Assembly: GCA_902769535.1 (NCBI GenBank)
Contig: CACXPH010000002.1
Coordinates: forward strand, 62,001-126,000
Reading direction: 5' to 3'
Origin: an uncultured Bacteroidales bacterium
Lineage (GTDB): Bacteria; Bacteroidota; Bacteroidia; Bacteroidales; Paludibacteraceae
Length of the DNA: 64,000 nt
The position numbers and the translations under genes were made by a program. The notes beneath the pieces were generated by a model. It was not told the origin of the DNA and did not search any database. It saw only the letters and a list, made by a program, of their open reading frames with translations. Shown here piece by piece: positions 26,838 to 35,588 of this stretch (positions are counted from its first letter, which is position 1; each line of letters begins with the position of its first letter).

Positions 26838-28504
26838 AGTCCTCTATATTTAACACGTTTCGGCTCACAAGCCTCCTCGCCTAAGCGCATTTTCTTGTTC
26901 TCCTCGTATTCCGAGTAACTGCCCTCAAACCAGAACACTTTACCGTCGCCTTCATAAGCCAGGATATGCGTGCAGATACGGTCCAAGAACCAACGGTCGT
27001 GACTAATCACTACGGCACAACCGGCAAAGTTCTCCAGACCTTCCTCCAGCGCACGCAGCGTATTCACATCTATATCGTTCGTCGGCTCGTCGAGCAGCAG
27101 CACGTTGGCTTCACTCTTCAGAGTCAGCGCTAAATGCAATCGATTTCGTTCACCACCACTCAGCACTCCGCATTTCTTCTCTTGGTCCGCACCCGTGAAA
27201 TTAAAACGACTCAAGTACGCACGGGCGTTGATCTCTCTTCCCGCCACACGAATGAACTCCGTACCGCCACTAATGGTCTCAAACACACTCTTATTCGGGT
27301 CAATATCCGTATGTTGCTGATCGACATAACCGATCTTCACCGTCTCGCCGACACTAAACGTACCTTTGTCCGCTTTTTCGCTGCCGATGATCATACGGAA
27401 AAGGGTAGTCTTACCCGCTCCGTTCGGACCAATAACACCTACAATACCGTTCGGCGGTAACATGAAATTGAGGTCCTCGAACAGCAGGCGGTCACCAAAA
27501 CTCTTAGCCACTCCTTCGGCGTTAATCACCTTATTACCCAAACGCGGACCGTTCGGAATAAAGATCTCGAGTTTCTCCTCTTTCGTCTTCTGTTCCTCGT
27601 TTAACATACGGTCATAAGCCTCCAGACGAGCTTTCTGCTTCGCGTGACGTGCTTTCGGTGCCATATGAATCCATTCCAACTCGCGCTCCAGAGTCTTTCT
27701 CCGCTTGCTGGCTTGTTTCTCCTCCTGAGCCATGCGGTTGGTCTTCTGCTCCAACCAACTCGAGTAGTTACCCTTCCAAGGAATACCTTCACCGCGGTCC
27801 AATTCCAGAATCCAACCTGCCACGTGATCCAGGAAATAACGGTCGTGCGTGATACAGATCACCGTACCGGCATACTGCTGCAGGTGTTGCTCCAACCAAT
27901 CGATACTCTCTGCATCCAAATGGTTCGTCGGCTCGTCCAACAACAGCACATCGGGTTGTTGCAGCAACAGACGGCACAACGCCACACGTCTCCGCTCACC
28001 TCCCGAAAGGGTAGTAACACTTGCATCGTCCGGTGGGCAACGCAATGCGTCCATGGCTCTGTCGAGTTTCTGGTCTATATTCCATGCGTCAGCGGCATCT
28101 AACTTATCCTGCAACTCGGCTTGTCTTGCCAACAACTTATCGAAGTCCGCGTCCGGTTCGGCAAAAGCCATATTAATATCGTCGTACTCCTTGAGCATGT
28201 CCATGATCGGTTGTACACCTTCCTGAACGCACTCCCGCACGGTCTTGTTCGGATCGAGTTTAGGATCCTGCTCCAAGTAACCCACGGTGTATCCGGGTGC
28301 CCAAACAACCTCGCCTTGGTATTCCTTTTCAATACCGGCGATGATCTTCATTAGCGTCGATTTACCGGCACCGTTCAAACCAATGATACCGATCTTAGCT
28401 CCGTAGAAGAAACTCAGATAGATGTTATTCAACACGCGTTTCTGCGGCGGGAAAGTCTTTCCTACACCGACCATCGAAAAGATAATCTTTTTATCGTCTG
28501 CCAT
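26831..28504 (-). CDS. ettA: ABC-F protein EttA (energy-dependent translational throttle)
   Basis: The 557-aa protein has two ABC domains: GLNGAGKSTLMKII with LSGGERRRVALCRLLLQQPDVLLLDEPTNHLD, then GPNGAGKTTLFRMI with LSGGERNRLHLALTLKSEANVLLLDEPTNDID. The arm and linker between them (TNRMAQEEKQASKRRKTLERELEWIHMAPKARHAKQKARL) match EttA. No membrane segments. It binds the ribosomal E site and gates the first peptide bond according to the ATP/ADP ratio. It lies between tilS and folA, with a 98-bp palindrome-rich gap upstream. Confidence 0.93.
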   Translation of the reverse strand: MADDKKIIFSMVGVGKTFPPQKRVLNNIYLSFFYGAKIGIIGLNGAGKSTLMKIIAGIEKEYQGEVVWAPGYTVGYLEQDPKLDPNKTVRECVQEGVQPIMDMLKEYDDINMAFAEPDADFDKLLARQAELQDKLDAADAWNIDQKLDRAMDALRCPPDDASVTTLSGGERRRVALCRLLLQQPDVLLLDEPTNHLDAESIDWLEQHLQQYAGTVICITHDRYFLDHVAGWILELDRGEGIPWKGNYSSWLEQKTNRMAQEEKQASKRRKTLERELEWIHMAPKARHAKQKARLEAYDRMLNEEQKTKEEKLEIFIPNGPRLGNKVINAEGVAKSFGDRLLFEDLNFMLPPNGIVGVIGPNGAGKTTLFRMIIGSEKADKGTFSVGETVKIGYVDQQHTDIDPNKSVFETISGGTEFIRVAGREINARAYLSRFNFTGADQEKKCGVLSGGERNRLHLALTLKSEANVLLLDEPTNDIDVNTLRALEEGLENFAGCAVVISHDRWFLDRICTHILAYEGDGKVFWFEGSYSEYEENKKMRLGEEACEPKRVKYRGLN

Positions 28505-28540
28505 ATATGTTTTTTTCCTTATTTTTTCTTAACGAGTATG

Positions 28541-28617
28541 TTCCCTCTCGGAGGCGTGTTTTGACGAATGGGTACGTCAAAACTCGTCGAGCAGGGGGCG
28601 AGTTACTCCGAAGGGAA
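28541..28617. repeat. Nested inverted repeats at the folA-ettA junction
   Basis: An inner 9-bp stem GTTTTGACG/CGTCAAAAC (28558-28583) lies inside outer arms TTCCCTCTCGGAG (28541-28553) and CTCCGAAGGGAA (28606-28617). The outer right arm includes the folA stop. There is no T run, so it is more likely an mRNA-end or processing structure than a terminator. Confidence 0.6.
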
Positions 28618-29103
28618 TTTACGAGTGTACTTTGCAAAAGTATAATCGTAAGGGTTATTTTCGTCTGCGCTGTGCCGCTCTGCACTCAGCTGTTTCCAAA
28701 CCGCCTGGTCAATCTCCGGGAAGAACGTGTCGGCGTCTTCCCAACTATGGTGGATATGTGTGATGTACAGTTTGTCAGCTCGCGGCATCATCTGGCGGTA
28801 CACCATGCCGCCGCCGATCACAAAAGCCTCCTCGTCCGGAGCCACTTTGGCCACCAACTCATCCAACGAGTACACGGCTTCAGCACCTTCAAAAGTCTTA
28901 CCCTGTACGTCCGTCAGCACAATATTCCGACGGTTCGGCAGCGGATGTTTAGGCAGCGAAAAGAACGTCCGCTCTCCCATGAGCACCGTGCTACCACTCG
29001 TGATCTCCTTAAAATGCTTCAGATCGGCCGGCATGTGACACAACAGGTCGCCTTTCTTGCCGATCGCATAGTTCTCTGCTACCGCAACAATAATAGAAAT
29101 CAT
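28603..29103 (-). CDS. folA: Dihydrofolate reductase
   Basis: The 166-aa protein has MISIIVAVAENYAIGKKGDLLCHMPADLKHFKEIT with the catalytic Asp in PADLKHF, then VLMGERTFFSLP and AFVIGGGMVYRQMMPRADKLYITHI. It reduces dihydrofolate with NADPH, regenerating the cofactor used up by ThyA, whose gene lies directly upstream (24 bp, filled by a heptamer array). The C-terminus is normal. Confidence 0.96.
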   Translation of the reverse strand: MISIIVAVAENYAIGKKGDLLCHMPADLKHFKEITSGSTVLMGERTFFSLPKHPLPNRRNIVLTDVQGKTFEGAEAVYSLDELVAKVAPDEEAFVIGGGMVYRQMMPRADKLYITHIHHSWEDADTFFPEIDQAVWKQLSAERHSADENNPYDYTFAKYTRKFPSE

Positions 29104-29104
29104 A

Positions 29105-29128
29105 AATTTGAAATTTGAAATTCTAAAT
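29105..29128. repeat. Heptamer array (GAAATTT) between thyA and folA
   Basis: Three 7-bp units occupy the whole junction, from the folA start to the thyA stop. Confidence 0.8.
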
Positions 29129-29922
29129 TAGACGGCGACCACGCCGGCTATATGTGGGTGCGGATCGTAGCCTTCCAATTGGAAGTCTTCGTACTGGAAG
29201 CTAAACAGATCCTTCACCTCGGGGTTAATAATCATTTTCGGCAGAGCTCTCGGCTCACGCGTCAATTGTAACTTCACCTGATCCAAGTGGTTCAAATAGA
29301 TATGTGCGTCGCCTAAAGTGTGTACGAAATCACCGCATTGCAAACCGGTTACCTGCGCCATCATTTGAAGGAGTAGGGCATAGGACGCGATGTTAAACGG
29401 CACACCCAAGAAAATATCGGCACTGCGCTGATACAACTGCAAACTCAATTTTCCGTCCGCCACATAGAACTGGAACAGACTATGACACGGCGGCAGAGCC
29501 ATCTTCTCCACTTCCGCCACGTTCCATGCACTCACGAGCATTCTTCTACTGTCCGGATTCTCCTTAATCATCTTCACGACATTCGCTATCTGGTCAATCG
29601 TACCACCGTTATAATCCGGCCAACTACGCCATTGATGCCCGTAAACCGGCCCTAGATCACCATTCTCATCGGCCCACTCGTTCCAGATACGCACGCCGTG
29701 ATCCTGCAGATATTTCACATTCGTGTCGCCTTGCAAGAACCACAACAACTCGTAAATAATGGACTTCAGGTGCAGCTTCTTTGTGGTTAACAGCGGAAAA
29801 CCGTCCTCCATCTTAAACCGCATCTGGTGACCAAACACGGAAATAGTGCCTGTGCCCGTCCGGTCGTGTTTCACCGTGCCTTCTTCCAGCACACGTTTGC
29901 ATAAGTCTAAATACTGTTTCAT
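29128..29922 (-). CDS. thyA: Thymidylate synthase
   Basis: The 264-aa protein is the standard size. The catalytic Cys lies in [12 protein letters not shown], followed by [37 protein letters not shown] and the C-terminal [13 protein letters not shown]. It converts dUMP to dTMP with methylene-tetrahydrofolate. It pairs with folA downstream. Confidence 0.97.
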   Translation of the reverse strand: MKQYLDLCKRVLEEGTVKHDRTGTGTISVFGHQMRFKMEDGFPLLTTKKLHLKSIIYELLWFLQGDTNVKYLQDHGVRIWNEWADENGDLGPVYGHQWRSWPDYNGGTIDQIANVVKMIKENPDSRRMLVSAWNVAEVEKMALPPCHSLFQFYVADGKLSLQLYQRSADIFLGVPFNIASYALLLQMMAQVTGLQCGDFVHTLGDAHIYLNHLDQVKLQLTREPRALPKMIINPEVKDLFSFQYEDFQLEGYDPHPHIAGVVAV

Positions 29923-29938
29923 TATTCGATGTATGTTT

Positions 29939-29960
29939 GCCTCCGGAGGCTCTCCGGTTA
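29939..29960. repeat. GGAGGC-type palindrome at the porE-thyA junction
   Basis: A perfect 12-bp palindrome GCCTCCGGAGGC overlaps CTCCGGAGGCTCTCCGGT; 17 of 18 bases of the latter recur inside prfC at 60153-60170. Confidence 0.6.
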
Positions 29961-32033
29961 ATACAAATTATACGTTGTTTTGAGCACCTTAAACTCGGTT
30001 CTACGGTTGATCTGGTTGCAGATCTCCTGTTGGTCTGCCGGCAAACTCAAGATAAACGCCTCGTCCAGTACCTGCTCCACCGGAATAAACGGATACTGCT
30101 TGTTAATAGCCTTATTAGCCACTACAGGCTTGGTCTTACCGTAACCCACAGGCGTCAAGCGCTCAGGCTCAATGCCGTGTTTCACCAGGAAGTCACAACA
30201 ACTCTGTGCACGTTTCTGACTCAACTCGAGGTTGAACTCCTCATTACCCACCAAGTCAGTGTGCGCACTCAACTCGATGGTTATATTCGGGTTGTCTTGT
30301 AGCAACTTCACCAAGTGCAGCAACTCCGTCTCAGACGCTTGCGTGATCTCCCAGCGACCGAACTCATAGAAGATATTCTCCATCTTCACCGGCCGGCTGA
30401 TCGGACTTAACGCAAAATTAATCGTGTAGGTCTTGCTGTCCTTCAGGTTCAGCGTCGTCCATTGTTCCTTGGCGTTCAGGTGTCCACGCGCAGTGGCTAA
30501 CATGACGTACTTCACGTCCTTCTTCAGCTTGATCTTATAACTGCCGTCTCTCCGCGCATTGAGCTTACTGTTCGTGCCATCCGATCCCACAAGGCGTAGC
30601 ACCGCGTCCGAGAGTGGATTACCTTGCTCGTCCGTCACCATACCTTCTACCAGGAACTCCATCTCCGGCAGTACAAACCGATAGATCTTATCAAAACCCT
30701 TCTTGTCGCCTCTGTTGGATGAGAAGAAACCGTCCTGCGTGTTGCCGGCAAAAGTAATACCGAAGTCATCTCCTGCGCCATTAAACGGAGCACCCATGTT
30801 ATAAAGCACCCAAACCACACTGTCTTTATTCGTCGTGTCGCGCTCGGCTTTGTAGATATCCAAACCTCCGTATCCTGGGTGTCCGTTACTTGCAAAATAC
30901 AACGTTCCATCGGCGTGCACATACGGATACATCTCGTCTGCCGCGGTGTTAATGCCCTTGCCAAGTGGCTGCGGATTAACCCACTCCGAACCGTCCAACT
31001 CCGCACACCAGATGTCCTTGCCACCTTCACCTCCCGGCGCATCGCTCACGAAATAGAGCGTGTCACCTGTTGCATTCAAAGCCGGATGGCCTACGGTAAT
31101 CGAACTGTCCGCAAAAAGCTTCACCTCCTGCGGTTCACTCCATTCACCACTGGCGCGTTCACTCTTGTAGATCTTAGCACCCAAATCCTTACCGTTGATC
31201 GGCTTCGAATACGTGAAATACATCGTACGTCCGTCTTCTGTAAAACAGCACACACCCATCTCAGCCGTACCTGCTGCCTTACCTCCCGTCGTGTCATTCT
31301 CTTGTTGCGACTCCGGCGCATCGTACAGGCCTTCCGCCAACTCTATCTCTTCCCACTCCCCGGCGGCGTTCTTACGCGTCTGGTACAACTGGAACAACTG
31401 CTGACCGGTCACGTTACTCGGCCGTTTCATCGTCTTCTTACCGCTCTTTTGCTTCTCCTGCCGGTTACTTGTAAACATCAACGCATCAGTTTGTGAACCG
31501 ATAAACATCGGCGCGAAGTTACTTGTGCGCTTTTGATTAAACTCCTTCGCTTCGGAAACCTTATACCGACTCGTCTCTTTGCGCCATTCGTCAATCTTCA
31601 GACAAGCGTACTTACCGGCCTGTGCTACGTAGTCGTCCGGATGACTCTGCAAATACAAATCGTAACTCTTGGCGGCGTCTTTGTACTTACCTTGATACTG
31701 CAGCGCAATACCGGCATGCAAGAAGATTGTCGAGTCCTGCAAATGATATTTATTTCGCAGCGCATTTTGATAGCAGTTCACCGCACGCGGGTTGTTGATC
31801 AACCGATAACACTCACCTTGCTTATACGCCACATAGCCCTTCAACTCCTTCTCTGTTTTGGAATTCAAACGGCTGTAACACGACTTATACAAATCCGCGG
31901 CGGTGTAATACTCACCAATCGCGAACTTCTTATCTGCCCGTTTAATCCGCTGCTGCACCGAGCATCCGCTCAGACACAGCACCGCTGCTAATATATAAAT
32001 GATTTTTTTCAATTTATTTTTTTTCTCTCTCAT
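29958..32033 (-). CDS. porE: PorE-like lipoprotein: TPR, beta-propeller, CRD and OmpA domains
   Basis: I prefer the start at 32033 ([24 protein letters not shown]), which gives a normal lipobox LSGC; the ATG at 32072, overlapping the DUF1015 stop as ATGA, would add 13 residues. Domain order: TPR-like region ([20 protein letters not shown]), PD40/WD40 beta-propeller ([76 protein letters not shown]), carboxypeptidase-regulatory domain ([18 protein letters not shown]), OmpA domain ([25 protein letters not shown]). This is the architecture described for Porphyromonas PorE, a peptidoglycan-anchored T9SS component. Similar lipoproteins outside T9SS exist, so the name is a strong inference. Confidence 0.75.
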   Translation of the reverse strand: MREKKNKLKKIIYILAAVLCLSGCSVQQRIKRADKKFAIGEYYTAADLYKSCYSRLNSKTEKELKGYVAYKQGECYRLINNPRAVNCYQNALRNKYHLQDSTIFLHAGIALQYQGKYKDAAKSYDLYLQSHPDDYVAQAGKYACLKIDEWRKETSRYKVSEAKEFNQKRTSNFAPMFIGSQTDALMFTSNRQEKQKSGKKTMKRPSNVTGQQLFQLYQTRKNAAGEWEEIELAEGLYDAPESQQENDTTGGKAAGTAEMGVCCFTEDGRTMYFTYSKPINGKDLGAKIYKSERASGEWSEPQEVKLFADSSITVGHPALNATGDTLYFVSDAPGGEGGKDIWCAELDGSEWVNPQPLGKGINTAADEMYPYVHADGTLYFASNGHPGYGGLDIYKAERDTTNKDSVVWVLYNMGAPFNGAGDDFGITFAGNTQDGFFSSNRGDKKGFDKIYRFVLPEMEFLVEGMVTDEQGNPLSDAVLRLVGSDGTNSKLNARRDGSYKIKLKKDVKYVMLATARGHLNAKEQWTTLNLKDSKTYTINFALSPISRPVKMENIFYEFGRWEITQASETELLHLVKLLQDNPNITIELSAHTDLVGNEEFNLELSQKRAQSCCDFLVKHGIEPERLTPVGYGKTKPVVANKAINKQYPFIPVEQVLDEAFILSLPADQQEICNQINRRTEFKVLKTTYNLY

Positions 32034-32068
32034 GTGAGGATGTGCTCTTCTCGGAGGCGTCTCGAGCA

Positions 32069-33388
32069 TCACTTTAGCTCATGAACAACGAGTCCGCTCC
32101 GCAGTTTCGGCTCAAACCAAGTCGTCTTCGGCGGCATAATATTGCCACTATCCGCAATATTGATGATCTGTTGCATCGTAACAGGGTAGAGTGCAAGCGC
32201 CATTTTCATCTCGCCGCTATCTACTCTCCGCTTCAACTCGCCTAAGCCGCGTATACCACCCACGAAGTCAATACGCTTGTCGCTCCGCAGATCCTTGATA
32301 CCCAAGATCTTATCCAAAATCAAATTACTCGAGATCGTTACGTCCAGCACACCAATCGGATCATTATCATCGTACCGACCTTCTTTTGCCGTCAAACTAT
32401 ACCATTTCCCGCCTAAATACAGCGAGAAATTATGCAGCGCTTTCGGCTTGCACTCCTGTAACCCGTAACCCGTAACCGGTAACCCCTCAACAATGAAGTC
32501 CTCTTTGAGGGCATCGATAAACTCCTCCTCGCTCAACCCGTTCAGATCCTTTACTACGCGGTTATAATCAATAATATTCAACTGATTGTCCGGGAAACAA
32601 ACGGCCAGGAAGAACTCGTACTCGGGTACAGCATTGAGCGGCTTAGCCGCGCTCATTTTATCATTGAGCAGCTTTGCTGCGCTCATTTTCAGCTCTGCGC
32701 CCACTCGGGCAGCAGCAGCTGACCTATGGTGTCCGTCCGCAATATACATCGCCGGAATCTGAGCAAAAATCTCTGTAATCTTTGCAATCGTTGCTTTATC
32801 GTCAATCACCCAGAAAGTGTGCCTAAATCCCTCCGGCGCCGCCACAAAATCGTACTCCGGTGTACCGGCCACCACATTGGCAATAATAGCGTCCAAGTCC
32901 TCCCGATGCGGATAAGCGAAGAATACCGGCTCCATGTTGGCATTTAAGGTCCGCACGTGTTTCATTCGGTCTTCCTCTTTGTCCCGACGTGTCAACTCGT
33001 GCTTCTTGATCCGTCCTTCCAGATAATCATCTACCCAAGCGCCAACCACCAGACCATACTGCGTCCGCTCACCGCTCACCGCTAACCGGTGACCGTTAGG
33101 AATCGTCTGTGCATAGACATAGTAATGCGGATCCTGGTCTTGCACCAACCAGCCCTTCAACTTAAACCGCTGAAACTGCTGCTTAGCCTCTGCATAAACC
33201 CGCGGATCGTGCTCATCCGTTCCAGGCGCAAAATTGATCTCCGGTTTGATGATGTGATACAGACTCATCTCGTTGCCTGCCGCTTCCTGACGCGCCTCTT
33301 CACTATTCAACACGTCGTACGGCCTGCTACTTACCTGTTCCACCAACTCCTTCGGCGGACGTATTCCTCTAAATGGCTTGATTTTCAT
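32069..33388 (-). CDS. DUF1015-family protein
   Basis: The 439-aa protein starts MKIKPFRGIRPPKELVEQVSSRPYDVLNSEEAR and has the signature MYIADGHHRSAAA, typical of DUF1015, a family often near serine biosynthesis genes, whose function is unsettled. Two in-frame repeats expand it: a 30-bp exact-phase duplication encoding KMSAAKLLND-KMSAAKPLNA (32632-32691) directly after the HHRSAAARVGAEL helix, and a heptamer array encoding LPVTGYGLQ (32457-32487). A third array (33067-33102) encodes GHRLAVSGERTQ. It is the first gene of the long minus-strand run; no consensus promoter was found in the 177 bp upstream. Confidence 0.82.
   Translation of the reverse strand: MKIKPFRGIRPPKELVEQVSSRPYDVLNSEEARQEAAGNEMSLYHIIKPEINFAPGTDEHDPRVYAEAKQQFQRFKLKGWLVQDQDPHYYVYAQTIPNGHRLAVSGERTQYGLVVGAWVDDYLEGRIKKHELTRRDKEEDRMKHVRTLNANMEPVFFAYPHREDLDAIIANVVAGTPEYDFVAAPEGFRHTFWVIDDKATIAKITEIFAQIPAMYIADGHHRSAAAARVGAELKMSAAKLLNDKMSAAKPLNAVPEYEFFLAVCFPDNQLNIIDYNRVVKDLNGLSEEEFIDALKEDFIVEGLPVTGYGLQECKPKALHNFSLYLGGKWYSLTAKEGRYDDNDPIGVLDVTISSNLILDKILGIKDLRSDKRIDFVGGIRGLGELKRRVDSGEMKMALALYPVTMQQIINIADSGNIMPPKTTWFEPKLRSGLVVHELK
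32457..32487. repeat. In-frame heptamer array (ACCCGTA) in the DUF1015 gene
   Basis: Four 7-bp units encode LPVTGYGLQ. The same unit recurs at 57482-57510. Confidence 0.85.
32632..32691. repeat. Two 30-bp tandem units, each a hairpin, in the DUF1015 gene
   Basis: Units at 32632-32661 and 32662-32691. Each contains an inverted repeat (GAGCGGCTTAGCCGCGCTC; GAGCAGCTTTGCTGCGCTC) with compensating changes in both arms, so the hairpin is kept while the sequence differs. Confidence 0.85.
33067..33102. repeat. In-frame heptamer array (ACCGCTC) in the DUF1015 gene
   Basis: Five 7-bp units encode GHRLAVSGERT. Confidence 0.7.
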
Positions 33389-33565
33389 GAGGAAAAAATT
33401 GTTTTGTGTGTTTATTTCCTTTGAAAAATTTGACTTCTTGGAAGTGAGGATTAATTTTGGAAAAGCATTGCAAATTTATTTGTGAATGATTTTCTGAAAT
33501 TAAGACTCAAAATCATGAAATGATATAATTTTTCAAAGGGGTTTTTAATGTTTTTTTCTAAACAA

Positions 33566-33931
33566 TTATTTCTTCTCTGCGGCTGCAGCAGCATTTCCCA
33601 TCGCGCAAGTTCCGTTGAACAATGCACCCGGCTCCACGATCAAGGTCTTCGTGTGTACATCGCCTTGGATCTTACCGCTCGCACGCAGACTCAACTGCTG
33701 GCTGCACGTCACCTTGCCTTCCATCATACCCATGATCTCGGCGTTCTGGCAAGTAACCGTGCCTTTAATACGTCCTGCCTCACCGATAACCACCTTACCG
33801 GTACAATTCAAATCACCCTCGATCAGACCGTCGATGCGAAAATCGCTGTCTGCTGTGATGTTACCTACAATCTTACTTCCTGCGGTCAACGCATTGAACA
33901 TCAAACCGCCTTGTTGTTTCTCATTTGCCAT
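33566..33931 (-). CDS. Bactofilin-family cytoskeletal protein
   Basis: The 121-aa protein consists of short beta-helix turns: SKIVGNITADSDFRIDGLIEGDLNCTGKVVIGEAGRIKGTVTCQNAEIMGMMEGKVTCSQQLSLRASGKIQGDVHTKTLIVEPGALFNGTC, as in bactofilins (DUF583), which self-assemble into non-polar filaments and organise cell-wall enzymes. The unstructured tails at both ends are short (MANEKQQGG and AAAAAEKK). It is monocistronic with its own promoter at 34018-34048. The 177 bp between it and the DUF1015 gene hold no recognisable feature. Confidence 0.9.
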   Translation of the reverse strand: MANEKQQGGLMFNALTAGSKIVGNITADSDFRIDGLIEGDLNCTGKVVIGEAGRIKGTVTCQNAEIMGMMEGKVTCSQQLSLRASGKIQGDVHTKTLIVEPGALFNGTCAMGNAAAAAEKK

Positions 33932-34017
33932 AATTCTATCGATTTTTAATTTAATTCTTCATTATTATTCGCCTGCGAAAATTCGCGTGTATCCACACGT
34001 ACGCATAAAAACCGCCG

Positions 34018-34048
34018 CAAAATTACAATTTTTTTTTGACATATGCAA
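34018..34048 (-). promoter_or_regulatory. Promoter of the bactofilin gene
   Basis: On the minus strand: TTG (34046-34048), 20 bp, TAATTTTG (34018-34025). Confidence 0.75.
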
Positions 34049-34095
34049 GCCTCCATGCGATTTTCTTCTTTTTTTTATGTTTTGTAACACTTATT

Positions 34096-34127
34096 CTTGT
34101 ATATATCAGAATTATTTCGTACCTTTG
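34096..34127 (+). promoter_or_regulatory. Promoter of the LRR protein gene
   Basis: CTTG (34096-34099), 20 bp, TACCTTTG (34120-34127), 39 bp upstream of the chosen start codon. It is divergent from the bactofilin promoter. Confidence 0.8.
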
Positions 34128-34166
34128 CGCCCGAATAGTTTGCTAACCCTAAAATCCAATCTTACT

Positions 34167-35300
34167 ATGCGTAAAATTTTTACTCTCTTCGCGCTCCTCT
34201 GCGCACTCGTCTTAACTGCCAAGGCAGAAATTATTAACGGAACTTGTTCCGACACAACGAATGTCGATTGGTCGTACAACACCGACACCAAGACCCTTTC
34301 CTTCATGCTCAAAGGAACAAATTCGCAGCGTTGGTTTATTCCGGATTACGGTCCGCTTAATCAGCCGTGGCATGATTTTATCAAAGATATAGAGTTCCTG
34401 GAATTCCCGGAAAATCTAAGCGGCATAGGTATTTATGCTTTCTGTGGCGCTACTTCGATTAAGGATGTTGTGCTGCCGCAAAGTATAACAAATATCAACC
34501 AATACTCTTTCTATGAATGTCATTCCATTCATACATTTGTATTAGGTCCTAATGTAACCACCATTGCCCAGCACGCCTTCAATGGATGCTACTCGCTGAC
34601 CAATCTGGTTGTTCCTGAAAGTGTGAAAGAGGTTAAATACCGTGCCTTTTATATGGTACCGAATGTAGCAGGTGATTCTGCCTATATTGATGGCGCGGGA
34701 GCGCGCTCGGTTAATGGTATCGTAGAAGATCCTATGGTATATGACCCTCAAGACAAAACGCGTCTGCGTGCTTGTTCTGCTGTCGCGAAAGGTTATGTGC
34801 GCGTTCAGAAGGGCGTGAAAACTATTAACGATGATGCCTTCTTCTCTTGCTTAGACATTACAACCGTTGAACTGCCGAACAGTGTTGAAACGGTGGGAAA
34901 ATACACCTTCGATGAGTGCAAGGCGATGGAAACATTAATCATCGGAAATGGCCTTAAAAATACAGGTATGTATGCCTTCTCTATCGCAGGGTTGAAGACC
35001 GTAGTATGCATGGCCGTTACGCCTCCTGCTCTAGGCGGAAACGCGTTCTATGATACAAAGACAAAAAACGCCATTCTTTATGTCCCGGACGAGAGCGTAA
35101 ATGCCTATAAAGAGGCTGATCAGTGGGAAGATTTTGGTACGATTAAACCGCTTTCAGAGATGCCGGCAGGTATCGTTATTGGTGAAGGTATCGACAACAT
35201 CTCAACCGCTACTCCGGCCAACAAAATCATCCGTGACGGCGTCGTCCTCATCGAGCGCAACGGCCGCACCTACACCACCTCCGGCCAAGAGATTAAATAA
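34167..35300 (+). CDS. BspA-like leucine-rich-repeat surface protein
   Basis: The start at 34167 (MRKIFTLFALLCALVLTAKAE) gives a clean signal peptide and lies just downstream of the promoter; the frame stays open upstream but only as an antisense shadow of bactofilin. The 377-aa protein has about five LRR_5 (BspA/TpLRR) units: GIYAFCGATSIKDVVLPQSITNI, QYSFYECHSIHTFVLGPNVTTI, QHAFNGCYSLTNLVVPESVKEV, KYTFDECKAMETLIIGNGL. Such proteins bind host or dietary polymers at the surface. The C-terminal tail IIRDGVVLIERNGRTYTTSGQEIK matches those of the pectate lyase and subtilase. A strong terminator follows. Confidence 0.88.
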   Translation: MRKIFTLFALLCALVLTAKAEIINGTCSDTTNVDWSYNTDTKTLSFMLKGTNSQRWFIPDYGPLNQPWHDFIKDIEFLEFPENLSGIGIYAFCGATSIKDVVLPQSITNINQYSFYECHSIHTFVLGPNVTTIAQHAFNGCYSLTNLVVPESVKEVKYRAFYMVPNVAGDSAYIDGAGARSVNGIVEDPMVYDPQDKTRLRACSAVAKGYVRVQKGVKTINDDAFFSCLDITTVELPNSVETVGKYTFDECKAMETLIIGNGLKNTGMYAFSIAGLKTVVCMAVTPPALGGNAFYDTKTKNAILYVPDESVNAYKEADQWEDFGTIKPLSEMPAGIVIGEGIDNISTATPANKIIRDGVVLIERNGRTYTTSGQEIK

Positions 35301-35314
35301 TCTTATATTTCCTC

Positions 35315-35342
35315 TTTGTCCATTAGCCTGGAATTTCATTCC
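35315..35342 (+). repeat. 28-bp direct repeat, left copy, flanking the glycan cluster
   Basis: It matches 43792-43819 at 24 of 28 positions (core TTTGTCyATTAGCCyGGAAT). Each copy lies a few bases after a stop codon. Confidence 0.6.
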
Positions 35343-35355
35343 CCTCTTCGTTCTG

Positions 35356-35387
35356 TGCTCGTGACTTCAGTCGCGAGCATTTTTTTT
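35356..35387 (+). terminator. Intrinsic terminator after the LRR gene
   Basis: A 10-bp stem TGCTCGTGAC/GTCGCGAGCA with loop TTCA is followed by eight T. Confidence 0.92.
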
Positions 35388-35551
35388 GCTCTTGTTTAGG
35401 CTCGCCCATATGGCGGTTTAGGCCTCGCCGTCCGCCCTCTGCGTGCGAACGTGTTATCTTCGTCCGTCTCTATTCTTTGAATATTCGCCCGCCCGGACTT
35501 CGATAATAAGGCCTCTGTTTGAGTTGTTTATGAGTGATTTTTGGTGAATTA

Positions 35552-35583
35552 TTTGCACAATTCAAATATTTTTTGTACCTTTG
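35552..35583 (+). promoter_or_regulatory. Promoter of the glycan cluster leader
   Basis: TTTG (35552-35555), 20 bp, TACCTTTG (35576-35583), about 420 bp upstream of glf. Confidence 0.88.
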
Positions 35584-35588
35584 CACCC

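Noticed and set aside
28541..28617. Intrinsic terminator of folA
   Set aside because: Good stems but no T run on the minus strand, and the outer arm includes the folA stop codon.
33615..34166. N-terminal extension of the LRR protein frame by 184 codons
   Set aside because: It runs antisense through bactofilin and upstream of the promoter at 34096; the signal peptide start at 34167 is right.
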